Below are positions 46,649-55,353 of a stretch of 64,000 bases of DNA, piece after piece. Source of the DNA: Terriglobia bacterium. Its GTDB lineage: Bacteria > Acidobacteriota > Terriglobia > Bryobacterales > Bryobacteraceae. The stretch is from NCBI GenBank assembly GCA_020073345.1, contig JAIQFI010000003.1, forward strand, positions 124,001-188,000. The letters run 5' to 3'. Position 1 is the first letter of the stretch; every line of letters starts with the position of its first letter. The notes below the pieces were generated by a model. It was not told where the DNA came from and searched no databases. It worked only from the letters and a program-made list of their open reading frames with translations. A program made the translations under genes and the position numbers.

Positions 46649-47374
46649 CTACACGGTGCTTGCGGCGTCTTGGACTTTATGGCGTGATGTGTCCCACCGC
46701 AGTAACACGACACCGATCACTACAAACCACACAAAGAAGATATTGAGCCCAACCCCGATGAAGGGACCGCCGATCGCGTAGCCCAGCGACACGAGCGGGC
46801 CGCCAACGTAACCAACCAGGGCGCTCGGGATAAGCAAGAGCCAACCAAGCCATGACGGTACGTTATGCCCGCGCACAATCGCAAGAGCAATCAACGGCAT
46901 CCCAACGGCATAGAGGACGATGAGGCTGGTCTGAGCCAGAATCTGAAACAAGTGGCCCAAGAACGCCCCCAGTGTTAGCACGGCTGGTCTCGCCGCATCG
47001 GAAGCGGCCACATAGGCCGACGGCAGCGTCATAACCATCGATAGCCGGATCGCTTCGGCTACAACGCCGAAGAGCATCCCCAAGGACGAAACGATCACCC
47101 CATAAAACGCCGACGAGCCGCCGGGCGCGAGAATGTAATACATCCCGGGCCATGCGAGCATCGAAAGGCACGGCGACAGCACTGCGAGGGAGAAAAGTAT
47201 TCCCATCCAACTCGGTTGGAATATGACCAGTTGCTCGCCGACGCCCCAATTCATCGCATTCATCGACGCAGGCCCGCTACCGTGGCTAAAAGCGAGACCC
47301 AGGGCCGCAAACTCCACAGCCATCGACAGCAGCACAAAAACACCAGCGATCTTGGTCGTAAGTGTATCCTTCAT
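46649..47374 (-). CDS. Integral membrane protein (DUF4386-like)
   Basis: The 241-residue protein has about seven hydrophobic segments with no catalytic motif. The beginning (TTKIAGVFVLLSMAVEFAAL) and the spacing of helices resemble DUF4386-type proteins, but the match is by eye and weak. It converges on the cytochrome gene, with 50 bases between. Its role is unknown. Confidence 0.7.
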   Translation of the reverse strand: MKDTLTTKIAGVFVLLSMAVEFAALGLAFSHGSGPASMNAMNWGVGEQLVIFQPSWMGILFSLAVLSPCLSMLAWPGMYYILAPGGSSAFYGVIVSSLGMLFGVVAEAIRLSMVMTLPSAYVAASDAARPAVLTLGAFLGHLFQILAQTSLIVLYAVGMPLIALAIVRGHNVPSWLGWLLLIPSALVGYVGGPLVSLGYAIGGPFIGVGLNIFFVWFVVIGVVLLRWDTSRHKVQDAASTV

Positions 47375-47748
47375 TCCCCCTCCCCAGCGTCGCCAGAGGT
47401 CCTATTTTGTCTCCAAGGTCTGACGCTCGCTTCCGGTCAGGAGCCTATCTTATCAACACATCCGCTCGCTAGCTGAACGATTCTTTCTCATGGAATCGCC
47501 GCGCATTTCGAAGCGATGGGCGTTGTGAACTGCCTGCCATTGTGTTGTCCAGCGCCGTTGGCCTGGGAAATTAATCCGGCCAAGTCGAACGCGATTCCAG
47601 ATCGCCCTAAAACTGTTCGGTTACACCAGGGCACGCAAAATCTCGTACGGATAGGGGTTCGAGGAGGTAGGTGTTGGGAGGTTAAATAGGAAGGACTTCC
47701 CAGGGTGCTTAAACCCTGGGAAGTCCGAGGAGAGATAGCCGTCAGAGA
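47375..47748. other. Gene-free region with a strong hairpin
   Basis: No coding frame with a recognisable product is seen between the DUF4386-like gene and the dihaem gene. The right end holds the 14-pair hairpin listed separately; the left end probably contains the promoter of the DUF4386-like gene. Confidence 0.5.
47693..47726 (-). terminator. Intrinsic terminator-like hairpin
   Basis: A perfect 14-pair stem, GGACTTCCCAGGGT (47693-47706) with its complement (47713-47726), encloses a six-base loop. It begins 22 bases after the stop of the dihaem gene on the minus strand and is followed by TTCCTATTTA. The U-run is weak but the stem is very stable. Confidence 0.75.
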
Positions 47749-49827
47749 TTAGTTAGATCTCGCGACCGGATACTTATAGTGCTTCTGGGCCCACTCCGTG
47801 GTCCAAACGATCGGCTCGACATAAGTGTTCTTGTCTGCGCCGAGGATCATGGCCTGGTTGATCTTGGCCATCGCGTCCAAGTAAATGCGGCGATCGTTTT
47901 CCATCTTGACGCGCATTTCCGAGGATGGCTTATAGAGTTCGCGAACCCGTTTCACCGTCGCAGGGTCATTCACCCAAGCTCCGGCACCGTTGTTACCGTG
48001 CGGGATTTGTGCGCCGCCTTCATCAAGCCAGTCCCTGAGGTTGTTGTTGCTGCGTTTCATCCCATCGGCGTGGCAGCCAGCGCAACTCTGCACGCCCAGG
48101 CGCTGATCGGTGACAGCACCGGGTCTACCGGTGCCGGTCAGGTTGGAATTCGTCTTGTCGGCTACGTACCTTTGGAGTCTCGGATCGCGAACGATCTGAG
48201 TGAACGCATCGTGACGGCGCTGAGCCCAAGCGCCGAAGATTGCATATGCCTGAAGCCCGTTGGGCAGACTCCAGATCACTTCCTCCGCTGACGCCTGGCC
48301 GCCTGCTTGTCCGGTATACTTACCATCGGCGTAGGTGCCAAGCGGTAACATAGCCACGTACGTAAGGTCTTCGGGCGTGGTGCCGCCTTGCTCCTTAATA
48401 AATTTCGGGATCGGTTGCTGCCACATCGGCATGGTGACCTTTCCCGCGGCATACTGTTTTTCGATATCGGTATCGCCCGACGTGAAGATGTCGAACGTCT
48501 TCCAGTAGTAGCCGTTCGGTGTCTGCGCACGATAATAGAAACGCCCATCGATCGTAATCGCTCGCTGCGTCACCATGTAATCGTACGAGTCCATACCCTT
48601 CGATTTATCGACGCCCAGCTCTTGTTCGAACATCCAAAAGTACCCCGGAACCGCCAGGATGGCGTTGTAGACATCCGGACGAGTCAGCGTATAGGTCAGT
48701 TGGGCCGCTTCTACATATTTGAGGTCTGCCGGGTCGACGTACTCCTGCTTATTGCCGGCGATTTTCCTGGGTCCGACGAATCCGTTGATATTTGGCGGGG
48801 AAGTTAAATCGTTGGTCGCAGCTTCCACGTTCCCCCTGAGGACCCGGGCCCAAGCCAACCGGGCAAACTTGTCGTCACGGGTAACTTCTGGCTTCAGCTT
48901 GTTCTGTTGTACTACGAAGTTCTCGAATACTGGGGGTGGCGTCTTGCCATTCCGATCCACTTTTCCCCCGGCAAAGCCAATGTCATCGTCGGATAGGGTA
49001 TTAAAGAGGTCGAAGTCCGGGGCCGAGGTGTCAATGAGCGTGTATCCCCAGTAGTCACGAATGTCGAATCGATAGAGGATGCCCTTTCCGTTCACATCCA
49101 CGGGATTTACGATCTTCGGAGCCCATCGAGCCGAACCATTCAAGGCCTTGGATAGACCCGCACGAGCGTCATTTAGATTCTGAGCGCTTACACCCGCGTT
49201 GTGGAGTTCATGGAACGAAGTGTACTTAATGAACTCTCGCGCTGCGGCCGGAGTCTTAGCTTTGTCAGCCTCGATCCACGCCAGAATCTGCTCCTCGGTG
49301 ATTTTTGTGGATTGTTCAACGCTGCGGGGAACCGGCCGAACCATGTCGGAAACCCGATCGCGCCAGGCGGTCACGGCGGCCAACATTTGTTTGCCCGCCA
49401 CGCCGCAGTTCTCGGCGAAGCAATTGTGGCGGTCGATGACCATGCGAACCACGAACTTGGAATTTTCCGGTTCCCGGAAGTTCACGCGAGTCAGCGCATA
49501 TTCGTGCGCCAAATTCACGTCGACGTCCGCGTGCAGCGGAGCCTGAGCGCCGCTTCCCAACTTATTCTCGGTGCTATGGCACCCGGAGCAGTTGGCGCGA
49601 AGCACGGGGTAAAGGGTTTCTTTGAAAGCCGCCAAAGATTTCGCTTTGTCGAAACCGTCCGGAATTACGAAGGCCTCGACGTTGGTTCCGCCACGTCCAT
49701 TAGAAAGTTCTGAAAACCCGAGCTTCTTAGTGGTTGCGGCTGGGGGCTCTGCGGTTGCGCCAACAACAGCCAATAAGACCAGTCCACAGAGTGCTAGACA
49801 AGTGATGAGCGTGGTTCGATTTGTCAC
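47749..49827 (-). CDS. Large exported dihaem protein, unknown function
   Basis: The 692-residue protein has a signal peptide (LITCLALCGLVLLAVVGATA) and two c-type haem motifs: CSGCH near residue 80 and CAGCH near 600. The first lies in LYPVLRANCSGCHSTENKLG, like planctomycete/acidobacterial cytochrome modules. The centre of ~500 residues is not recognised by me. GTG 49825-49827 is chosen because AAAGGG lies eight bases upstream and the signal peptide follows; the frame extends a further 28 codons. A decayed piece of a second copy lies at 44484-44612. It may share electrons with the cytochromes next to it. Confidence 0.83.
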   Translation of the reverse strand: MTNRTTLITCLALCGLVLLAVVGATAEPPAATTKKLGFSELSNGRGGTNVEAFVIPDGFDKAKSLAAFKETLYPVLRANCSGCHSTENKLGSGAQAPLHADVDVNLAHEYALTRVNFREPENSKFVVRMVIDRHNCFAENCGVAGKQMLAAVTAWRDRVSDMVRPVPRSVEQSTKITEEQILAWIEADKAKTPAAAREFIKYTSFHELHNAGVSAQNLNDARAGLSKALNGSARWAPKIVNPVDVNGKGILYRFDIRDYWGYTLIDTSAPDFDLFNTLSDDDIGFAGGKVDRNGKTPPPVFENFVVQQNKLKPEVTRDDKFARLAWARVLRGNVEAATNDLTSPPNINGFVGPRKIAGNKQEYVDPADLKYVEAAQLTYTLTRPDVYNAILAVPGYFWMFEQELGVDKSKGMDSYDYMVTQRAITIDGRFYYRAQTPNGYYWKTFDIFTSGDTDIEKQYAAGKVTMPMWQQPIPKFIKEQGGTTPEDLTYVAMLPLGTYADGKYTGQAGGQASAEEVIWSLPNGLQAYAIFGAWAQRRHDAFTQIVRDPRLQRYVADKTNSNLTGTGRPGAVTDQRLGVQSCAGCHADGMKRSNNNLRDWLDEGGAQIPHGNNGAGAWVNDPATVKRVRELYKPSSEMRVKMENDRRIYLDAMAKINQAMILGADKNTYVEPIVWTTEWAQKHYKYPVARSN

Positions 49828-49976
49828 TTTTGCGCCCTTTCTTTTGCGGCTACTTACACCTTTACCGACCGCTAGCATAGTACTATGGTGATTCGACAGA
49901 GTCAATGGCACCCTCCGGGCGCCCCGGCACCCCTGGTCAAATGCGGCCCCGAGGCGTTTCTAGAGTCCGGCGAAAA

Positions 49977-52900
49977 TTAGAAGGTCAGGCGGAAGACCAT
50001 TTGGCCTTGCCGCGATCCACCAGTATTTATCCAGGCGATTGCCCCGAACCCAGTGTTGTTAGTAGTGGCAGGATTGGCGGCTTGCACTTGTGTCATCAGA
50101 GAGTTGGTCGAAGTGGGGGCGTTGAATTTCAGCCGGTTGAAGACATTGGTGAATTCCACGCGAGCCTGCGCGGTCACCCGTTCCCCGATCCGGAAGTTGC
50201 GGCCGAAGTTCATCGCCTCGGTAGGCTGGCGCTGTTGGCGATAGTCGCCGTAGAAAGTCGGACCGCCAAACTGACCTGACGCCGGCTGAGTCCACGCTGC
50301 CGGATTCAGGTAGAAACCACGTCGCGGATCCACGTTTCCGCTATTCAGATCCTGCAGAAATAGCGGCACGCCCGGCACCCGGACGGCATTTGTGCCTTGG
50401 CCTAAAGCATTAGCCAGGAGATTCTGCGCGAGCGGAGCGGCGATCGGAAGGCCACTCGCGTACGTCATAATCCCGCCGACTTGCCAGTCGTACAGAGCGT
50501 ATGCCAGGATTCTATTGATCGCCTTCATCTTCGGGACCGTGTAGGTGAAGGCGATCACGCTCATAAGCGGCTGATCCCCGGCATCCAGCCCTCTGCCATT
50601 CTGCCGGTTAAAGACGTCGTTGGTATTCGATGTGACCATGGACTTCTGGTAGGTAAACGAGTAAGTGGCGTCGATCCCGTGGGAGAATCGCTTGGTCACC
50701 TTGGATTGCAGCGAGTTGTACCAGGTGCCGCCCAGCGGGTCGTCCACCGCCGCTAGACCGCTCGCGAGACCGCTACCGAACTGCGGATAGGGCCGCAGTG
50801 ACTGGCTCAGGGTCAGATTCGTCGGGAAGCCGGTGAAGGGGACCGTGAAGCCCCGAGCCGCCACCGCTGCCGTACTCAGGTTCGCACGCAACAAGTCGGC
50901 GTCCGCGGTGCTGTTGATGTTGATTCCCCTGGCTTGCAGCGTGCTGACCGAGAGTGCGTTATAGTTCAACATCCCGGGGCTTGGCCACCACACGCCGGTA
51001 TTGCCGACGTAGGAGGCTTCGATCACCAGGTCGCGGAAGATCTCGCGCTGCAAGCCGATCGAATACTGGAGCTGGCGCGCGGGCCGTCCGCCGTTCTGGT
51101 CGAATACGCTCCCGTTAGCCGCGCCCCCGATGACACCGCGAACCGGGAAGAAGTTGGGATCGAAGTTAGGCCACCTGATATCGTTTTGACTGAGCGGAAT
51201 CCCGGTTTCGAGCTTAATCGCGGCCAGCCCGAACGACGGAGCGGGGATCGTATTGGCAGGCGAGCTTCGTCCCGCGATGCCGACTCTCGGCGTGGTGTTA
51301 TACATCAGCCCGATGCCGCCGCGGATCACCGTTTTCCGGTCGATCTGATACGCTGCGCCCAACCGCGGGCCCCAGGCATACGGATAGTTGTGCGACCACT
51401 GGCAGTTGCAGGTGGCTTGCCAGATGGTGGCGCCAGGCTGCCCTCCAGCCGCCGCGTTGGGCTTAAGTGGGTCCAGCGTTGCTTGACGGCCGTACGTTTC
51501 CGTGCGATAGGTCGCATAGTCCCAGCGCAAACCGTAATCCAGGGTCAGCTTCCTGGTGACCTTCCAGGTATCCTGCGCATAGAATCCCAGGGAATGGTTG
51601 CCCAAATGCGGATTGGTCGGCAGAGAGACGCTGGCGCTGTCCGTCAGGCCTAGCAGGAAGCTCGCGTACCCTAGCCCGATGGTGTTGCCGGCGAATGTGG
51701 CGCTGTTGTTATACGGCAGCGCCGTCTGGTTCACGCTGAACGAGTAAGTGCCGTTCAAGCGGATTTCATTGTAATTCGGGTATCCCTCGATCCGCACCTC
51801 GCCGCCGAACTTATAGGTGTGGTTGTTTTTGACCCATGTTAGAGTCGCAATTCCCGTGGGCCTCTGGTTCCTGGTGTCCGTCCGCCCGTTGAAACTGATG
51901 TTTCCGAGTTGGGGCAAACCGCCAATTTGTAAACTACTCGCCCCGTCAACGTCCGGGAACGTCGAACCCGCGAGGTTCGTCGTGAACGGACCCGGTATGC
52001 CAAGTTCTTTGGTCACGTTATAGTGGTTGGTTTCTGGAAAATTCACCTGTCCGATGCTGGCTACCTGATACCCGGCGCCAAGATGCAGCAACATAGTGGG
52101 CGTCAACGTCGCATCGTAGTTCAGCCGGATGTTCGTATTGCGCCACAGGGACAAAGTGCCGGCGCTGATCAGGGTCGGAAGCCCTTCGGTGGTCGTGATC
52201 GGTTGGTTCTGCCACGTCCGCGAGTAGAAAAAGTTCAACTTGTGGGCGGAGCTGAGATTGTGGTCGATCTTGAACGACGGCAGATAGTTGTTGGTGCTGT
52301 TGTCGAACGGGACGTTGTAGTTATTGATCAGCCCGGCCCCGGCGACGTTCGCCTTGGGCACCAGCCCCAGTATCTTGGCCGAGACCGGATCGAAGCGCGC
52401 GACTGGAATCTGATTGCCCACGAAGGCATTGCGCAGCACCCGGCCGTCAGCCAAAGTAAAATTCGAGGCCGGATCGTAAACCGAGTTCTGGATAATGGCG
52501 CGGCCCGCTGGGTCCGTACCCAACACCTTGTTATTCACAAGCGCCGTGGCCGCGCTGAGGTCGCCGATGCGATATGCATCGGTAGGCACCGTGATGAAGG
52601 TGTTCAGGCTCTGGGACGTTTGCGGGCGCGTTTCGTAACTGAAGAAGAAGAAGGTCTTGTCCTTGCCGTTATAGACCTTGGGGATCGAGGCCGGTCCGCC
52701 TATGGTAAAGCCCCAGTCGTAGTTCGAGACGGGATTCTTGACCTTCTGTCCGGTCGTCGCACTTTCGTAGGGGCTGGATGCGTAGAGGACATCTTTTGCC
52801 CAGAAATCGTAGACGCTGCCGTGATACTGGTTGGTCCCCGACTTCATGTTGACGTTGAAGATGGCGCCGCCCGCCTGGCCGAGTTCGGCGGCGAAGTTCG

Positions 52901-53558
52901 AAGTCTGGATCGAATACTGCTCAATCGCCTCCACGCTCGGTTGCACCTGGGTGACCAGCAAATTGCCCAGAGTATAGGTGTTATCCATACCGTCGATGCG
53001 CAGATTGTATCCGTCGGTGGGGGTGCCATTAATTTTTACGCCGCCGAAGAAGCCTGGCGTAAAGGCTACGCCGGGCATCAACTGGGCCGCTTGGCGGATG
53101 GCGTTCCGAATGCTGCCCATATTGCCCACGGGCAGATCCTGCAATCGGTTGGTGTTGACGTTAAAGCTGATTTCGGAGCTCTCTGTGATCAGCAGCGGCG
53201 CTGCATCGGTCACCGTGACGGATTCCGCTGCCGTGCCAACCTCCAGCGTCCCATCGATTCTCAGGGTCTGGCGGGCGCCGACCTCGAGCGGGCCGCGGTT
53301 CAGGGTCTTGAAACCGGCCACCTTAAATGTGACTTCGTAGTTGCCGGGCGGCAGCTCGGCAAGCGTGTAGTTGCCGGTGCTGGTGCTCACGGTCTCGAAG
53401 AGCGCGCCAGTGTCAAGGTTCTTGCCTACCACAGCAACGCCGGCTACGACGGCGCCTGCTGGGTCATTAACTGTTCCCGTAATGCTTCCGCTATTGCCTT
53501 GAGCAAGAGCGGCCGCGATTCCTAGCAACGACAACAACAGCAGTTTCCCTATGCGCAT
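49977..53558 (-). CDS. TonB-dependent receptor, Oar-like, with carboxypeptidase-regulatory N-terminal domain
   Basis: The 1193-residue outer-membrane protein has a signal peptide (LLLLSLLGIAAALAQ), then a beta-sandwich domain (SITGTVNDPAGAVVAGVAVV) of the carboxypeptidase-regulatory type. The plug follows near 125-230 and the beta-barrel from about 240 to the end, which closes with the aromatic end QMVFRLTF. These receptors import large substrates with energy from TonB. The substrate is not shown. TonB proteins are encoded at 27-30 kb. Confidence 0.94.
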   Translation of the reverse strand: MRIGKLLLLSLLGIAAALAQGNSGSITGTVNDPAGAVVAGVAVVGKNLDTGALFETVSTSTGNYTLAELPPGNYEVTFKVAGFKTLNRGPLEVGARQTLRIDGTLEVGTAAESVTVTDAAPLLITESSEISFNVNTNRLQDLPVGNMGSIRNAIRQAAQLMPGVAFTPGFFGGVKINGTPTDGYNLRIDGMDNTYTLGNLLVTQVQPSVEAIEQYSIQTSNFAAELGQAGGAIFNVNMKSGTNQYHGSVYDFWAKDVLYASSPYESATTGQKVKNPVSNYDWGFTIGGPASIPKVYNGKDKTFFFFSYETRPQTSQSLNTFITVPTDAYRIGDLSAATALVNNKVLGTDPAGRAIIQNSVYDPASNFTLADGRVLRNAFVGNQIPVARFDPVSAKILGLVPKANVAGAGLINNYNVPFDNSTNNYLPSFKIDHNLSSAHKLNFFYSRTWQNQPITTTEGLPTLISAGTLSLWRNTNIRLNYDATLTPTMLLHLGAGYQVASIGQVNFPETNHYNVTKELGIPGPFTTNLAGSTFPDVDGASSLQIGGLPQLGNISFNGRTDTRNQRPTGIATLTWVKNNHTYKFGGEVRIEGYPNYNEIRLNGTYSFSVNQTALPYNNSATFAGNTIGLGYASFLLGLTDSASVSLPTNPHLGNHSLGFYAQDTWKVTRKLTLDYGLRWDYATYRTETYGRQATLDPLKPNAAAGGQPGATIWQATCNCQWSHNYPYAWGPRLGAAYQIDRKTVIRGGIGLMYNTTPRVGIAGRSSPANTIPAPSFGLAAIKLETGIPLSQNDIRWPNFDPNFFPVRGVIGGAANGSVFDQNGGRPARQLQYSIGLQREIFRDLVIEASYVGNTGVWWPSPGMLNYNALSVSTLQARGININSTADADLLRANLSTAAVAARGFTVPFTGFPTNLTLSQSLRPYPQFGSGLASGLAAVDDPLGGTWYNSLQSKVTKRFSHGIDATYSFTYQKSMVTSNTNDVFNRQNGRGLDAGDQPLMSVIAFTYTVPKMKAINRILAYALYDWQVGGIMTYASGLPIAAPLAQNLLANALGQGTNAVRVPGVPLFLQDLNSGNVDPRRGFYLNPAAWTQPASGQFGGPTFYGDYRQQRQPTEAMNFGRNFRIGERVTAQARVEFTNVFNRLKFNAPTSTNSLMTQVQAANPATTNNTGFGAIAWINTGGSRQGQMVFRLTF

Positions 53559-53639
53559 TGTGCACCTCCCCTTAAGACTGTTGAACCCCCACCTCGCTAC
53601 GCTGAGGTCTAGGGGATGTTATCAAACAAATGCCGCGGG

Positions 53640-53967
53640 TTCCACCCCCCGGACACCCCCCCGGACGTGCCCCGGACGTGCGCGGCCAGACCATCGGATT
53701 TTCCTACGCCAGTTTTTTGCTGGGCCTGGTCGACAACGCCAACATTCGAGTACCGGTTCACGCTGGACTACGGCCTGCGCTCAGCAAAGTCCTTTCGCAA
53801 TGGACCAGAAGTTCGCAAACGTCTTCGCCGCCAATTACACGTTGCCTAAATGGGAGGGCCAGGTTGGCCTTCGGGGCACGAATCATACCGTCGATGGAGT
53901 GCCCCTATACCTCGATGTGGGTACCGGGTTGCTGCCCACCAGCGTTCATGACAAGCAAATTTCCTGA
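53640..53967 (+). pseudogene. Decayed fragments of a second TonB-dependent receptor
   Basis: In three different plus-strand frames the stretch reads QTIGFSYASFLLGLVDNANI (53687-53746), then FTLDYGL (53757-53777), then a 57-residue frame ending LPTSVHDKQIS (to 53967). The first two match NTIGLGYASFLLGLTDSASV and LTLDYGL in the barrel of the intact receptor beside it. Frame changes and missing parts show it is broken. It points opposite to the intact gene. The last frame is not recognised. Confidence 0.65.
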
Positions 53968-53999
53968 AGCCAACGACCACCCAACTAAATCCAATAAGC

Positions 54000-55229
54000 G
54001 TGCTGACCGCTAGCGCCCTTGACGAGGGAGACAATCACCTAAGCGTCTATATTCACGACGAGGCCGCGTCCTTTCGGTTCCAGATCGAGGGTAGACTGGC
54101 CGGGAACGCTGCAAGGCAGTTGGAACAGTCGTGGCGTACGGCTCTGTCGGTAATCGGCAATCGCTCTCTCGTCATTACCGTTGGTTACTTGAGTGGTATT
54201 GACCCCTCCGGGCGGGCGCTCCTCTGCAGGTGGCGCGAGGCCGGCGCGCAGTTCGTCGCCAAATCACCTCTGGCGAAGACGTTAGTCAGCTCGATTGTCG
54301 GTGAGCCGGTGACATCCGAAACGAGTGTCGCCAAGTCTGTGGGTTGGGGTTGGTTACGCGGGTATGCGCTTCCGCTGGTTCCTCTCGTCATGCTCTTGTC
54401 TCCCGGGACGGTCAGTGCCGCAAGCCTGGGGCCAGCCACGGTTAGGGCATGGGAAGAGTACGTCGAGGCTGCAAACAAGCGGATGGAGCGGCGCCTACGT
54501 CCTGACAAGACCTTTCTGTGGGTGGACGAAGCCCCGGACCGGCTTGCGCGAGTTCGGGCGGGCGAGATCCTGGTGTCGCCGCTAGGCGCGCGGACCCCGG
54601 CGAGAGTCCCGTCCGGCCTGATTCACGACTGGATCGGCGCGGTCTTCATCCCCAACGTTTCGATCCAGGACGCCCTGGCTGTCGTAAGCGATTACGCCCA
54701 CTATAAAGAGTTCTACCAACCAGCGGTGATCGATTCCAAAACGATCGCCACCAGCGAAGCGAAAGATCAGTTTTCAATGCTGCTGATGAACAAGTCATTC
54801 TTTGCGAGAACAGCGCTCGATGCGGACTACGAGTCTTGCTATGTTCGCGTGGATGATCGACGGGGATATAGCGTTTCCCGAACGACGCGAATCCAGGAAA
54901 TAGAGGAATACGGTGCACCTACGGAGCACGCCTTGCATGAGGGCGAAGGGCATGGCATCATTTGGCGGCTATTCGGTATTACGCGCTACGTCGAACGTGA
55001 TGGTGGCGTCTATATCGAGCTTGAGGCGATCGGGCTGAGCCGCGATATCCCGGCTTCGCTTCGATGGCTGGTTGAACCGATCGTTCGCCGCGTTTCGCGA
55101 GGGTCACTCTTGACATCTCTTCAACAGACTGAGAATGCAGTGCGCCTACGCGACGAACTCGCAAACAGCAAAGCCGGGAACCGGGGATCGATTGCCTCGA
55201 CGGCTCGTGCTTCTCACCCGTCTCGTTAA
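54000..55229 (+). CDS. STAS-like domain fused to SRPBCC/START-like domain
   Basis: The 409-residue protein has a STAS-like N-terminal part (FQIEGRLAGNAARQLEQSW, ITVGYLSGIDPSGRALLCRW), a hydrophobic segment near 125-145 (YALPLVPLVMLLSPGTVSA) and then, from about 200, an SRPBCC-type segment with VSIQDALAVVSDYAHYKEFY and ARTALDADYESCYVRV. STAS domains usually control sigma factors or transporters; SRPBCC domains bind hydrophobic ligands. The combination is unusual. The start is GTG 54000. It could be a membrane-anchored ligand sensor; nothing confirms it. Confidence 0.72.
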   Translation: MLTASALDEGDNHLSVYIHDEAASFRFQIEGRLAGNAARQLEQSWRTALSVIGNRSLVITVGYLSGIDPSGRALLCRWREAGAQFVAKSPLAKTLVSSIVGEPVTSETSVAKSVGWGWLRGYALPLVPLVMLLSPGTVSAASLGPATVRAWEEYVEAANKRMERRLRPDKTFLWVDEAPDRLARVRAGEILVSPLGARTPARVPSGLIHDWIGAVFIPNVSIQDALAVVSDYAHYKEFYQPAVIDSKTIATSEAKDQFSMLLMNKSFFARTALDADYESCYVRVDDRRGYSVSRTTRIQEIEEYGAPTEHALHEGEGHGIIWRLFGITRYVERDGGVYIELEAIGLSRDIPASLRWLVEPIVRRVSRGSLLTSLQQTENAVRLRDELANSKAGNRGSIASTARASHPSR

Positions 55230-55353
55230 GAAGGTGGAAAAAGCGATCTGACGCCAAAAACGGTTTGTCGGGTTTGGGTATAGATTTGTCTTGTCGGCTG
55301 ACGGGGTTCGGTAAGACTCCGCCAGTGGACTCCGCAGTGCTCCAAATTTGGGC

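Noticed and set aside
52023-53525. 500-codon plus-strand frame opposite the TonB-dependent receptor
   Set aside because: Shadow frame; the receptor is complete from signal peptide to terminal aromatic residue.
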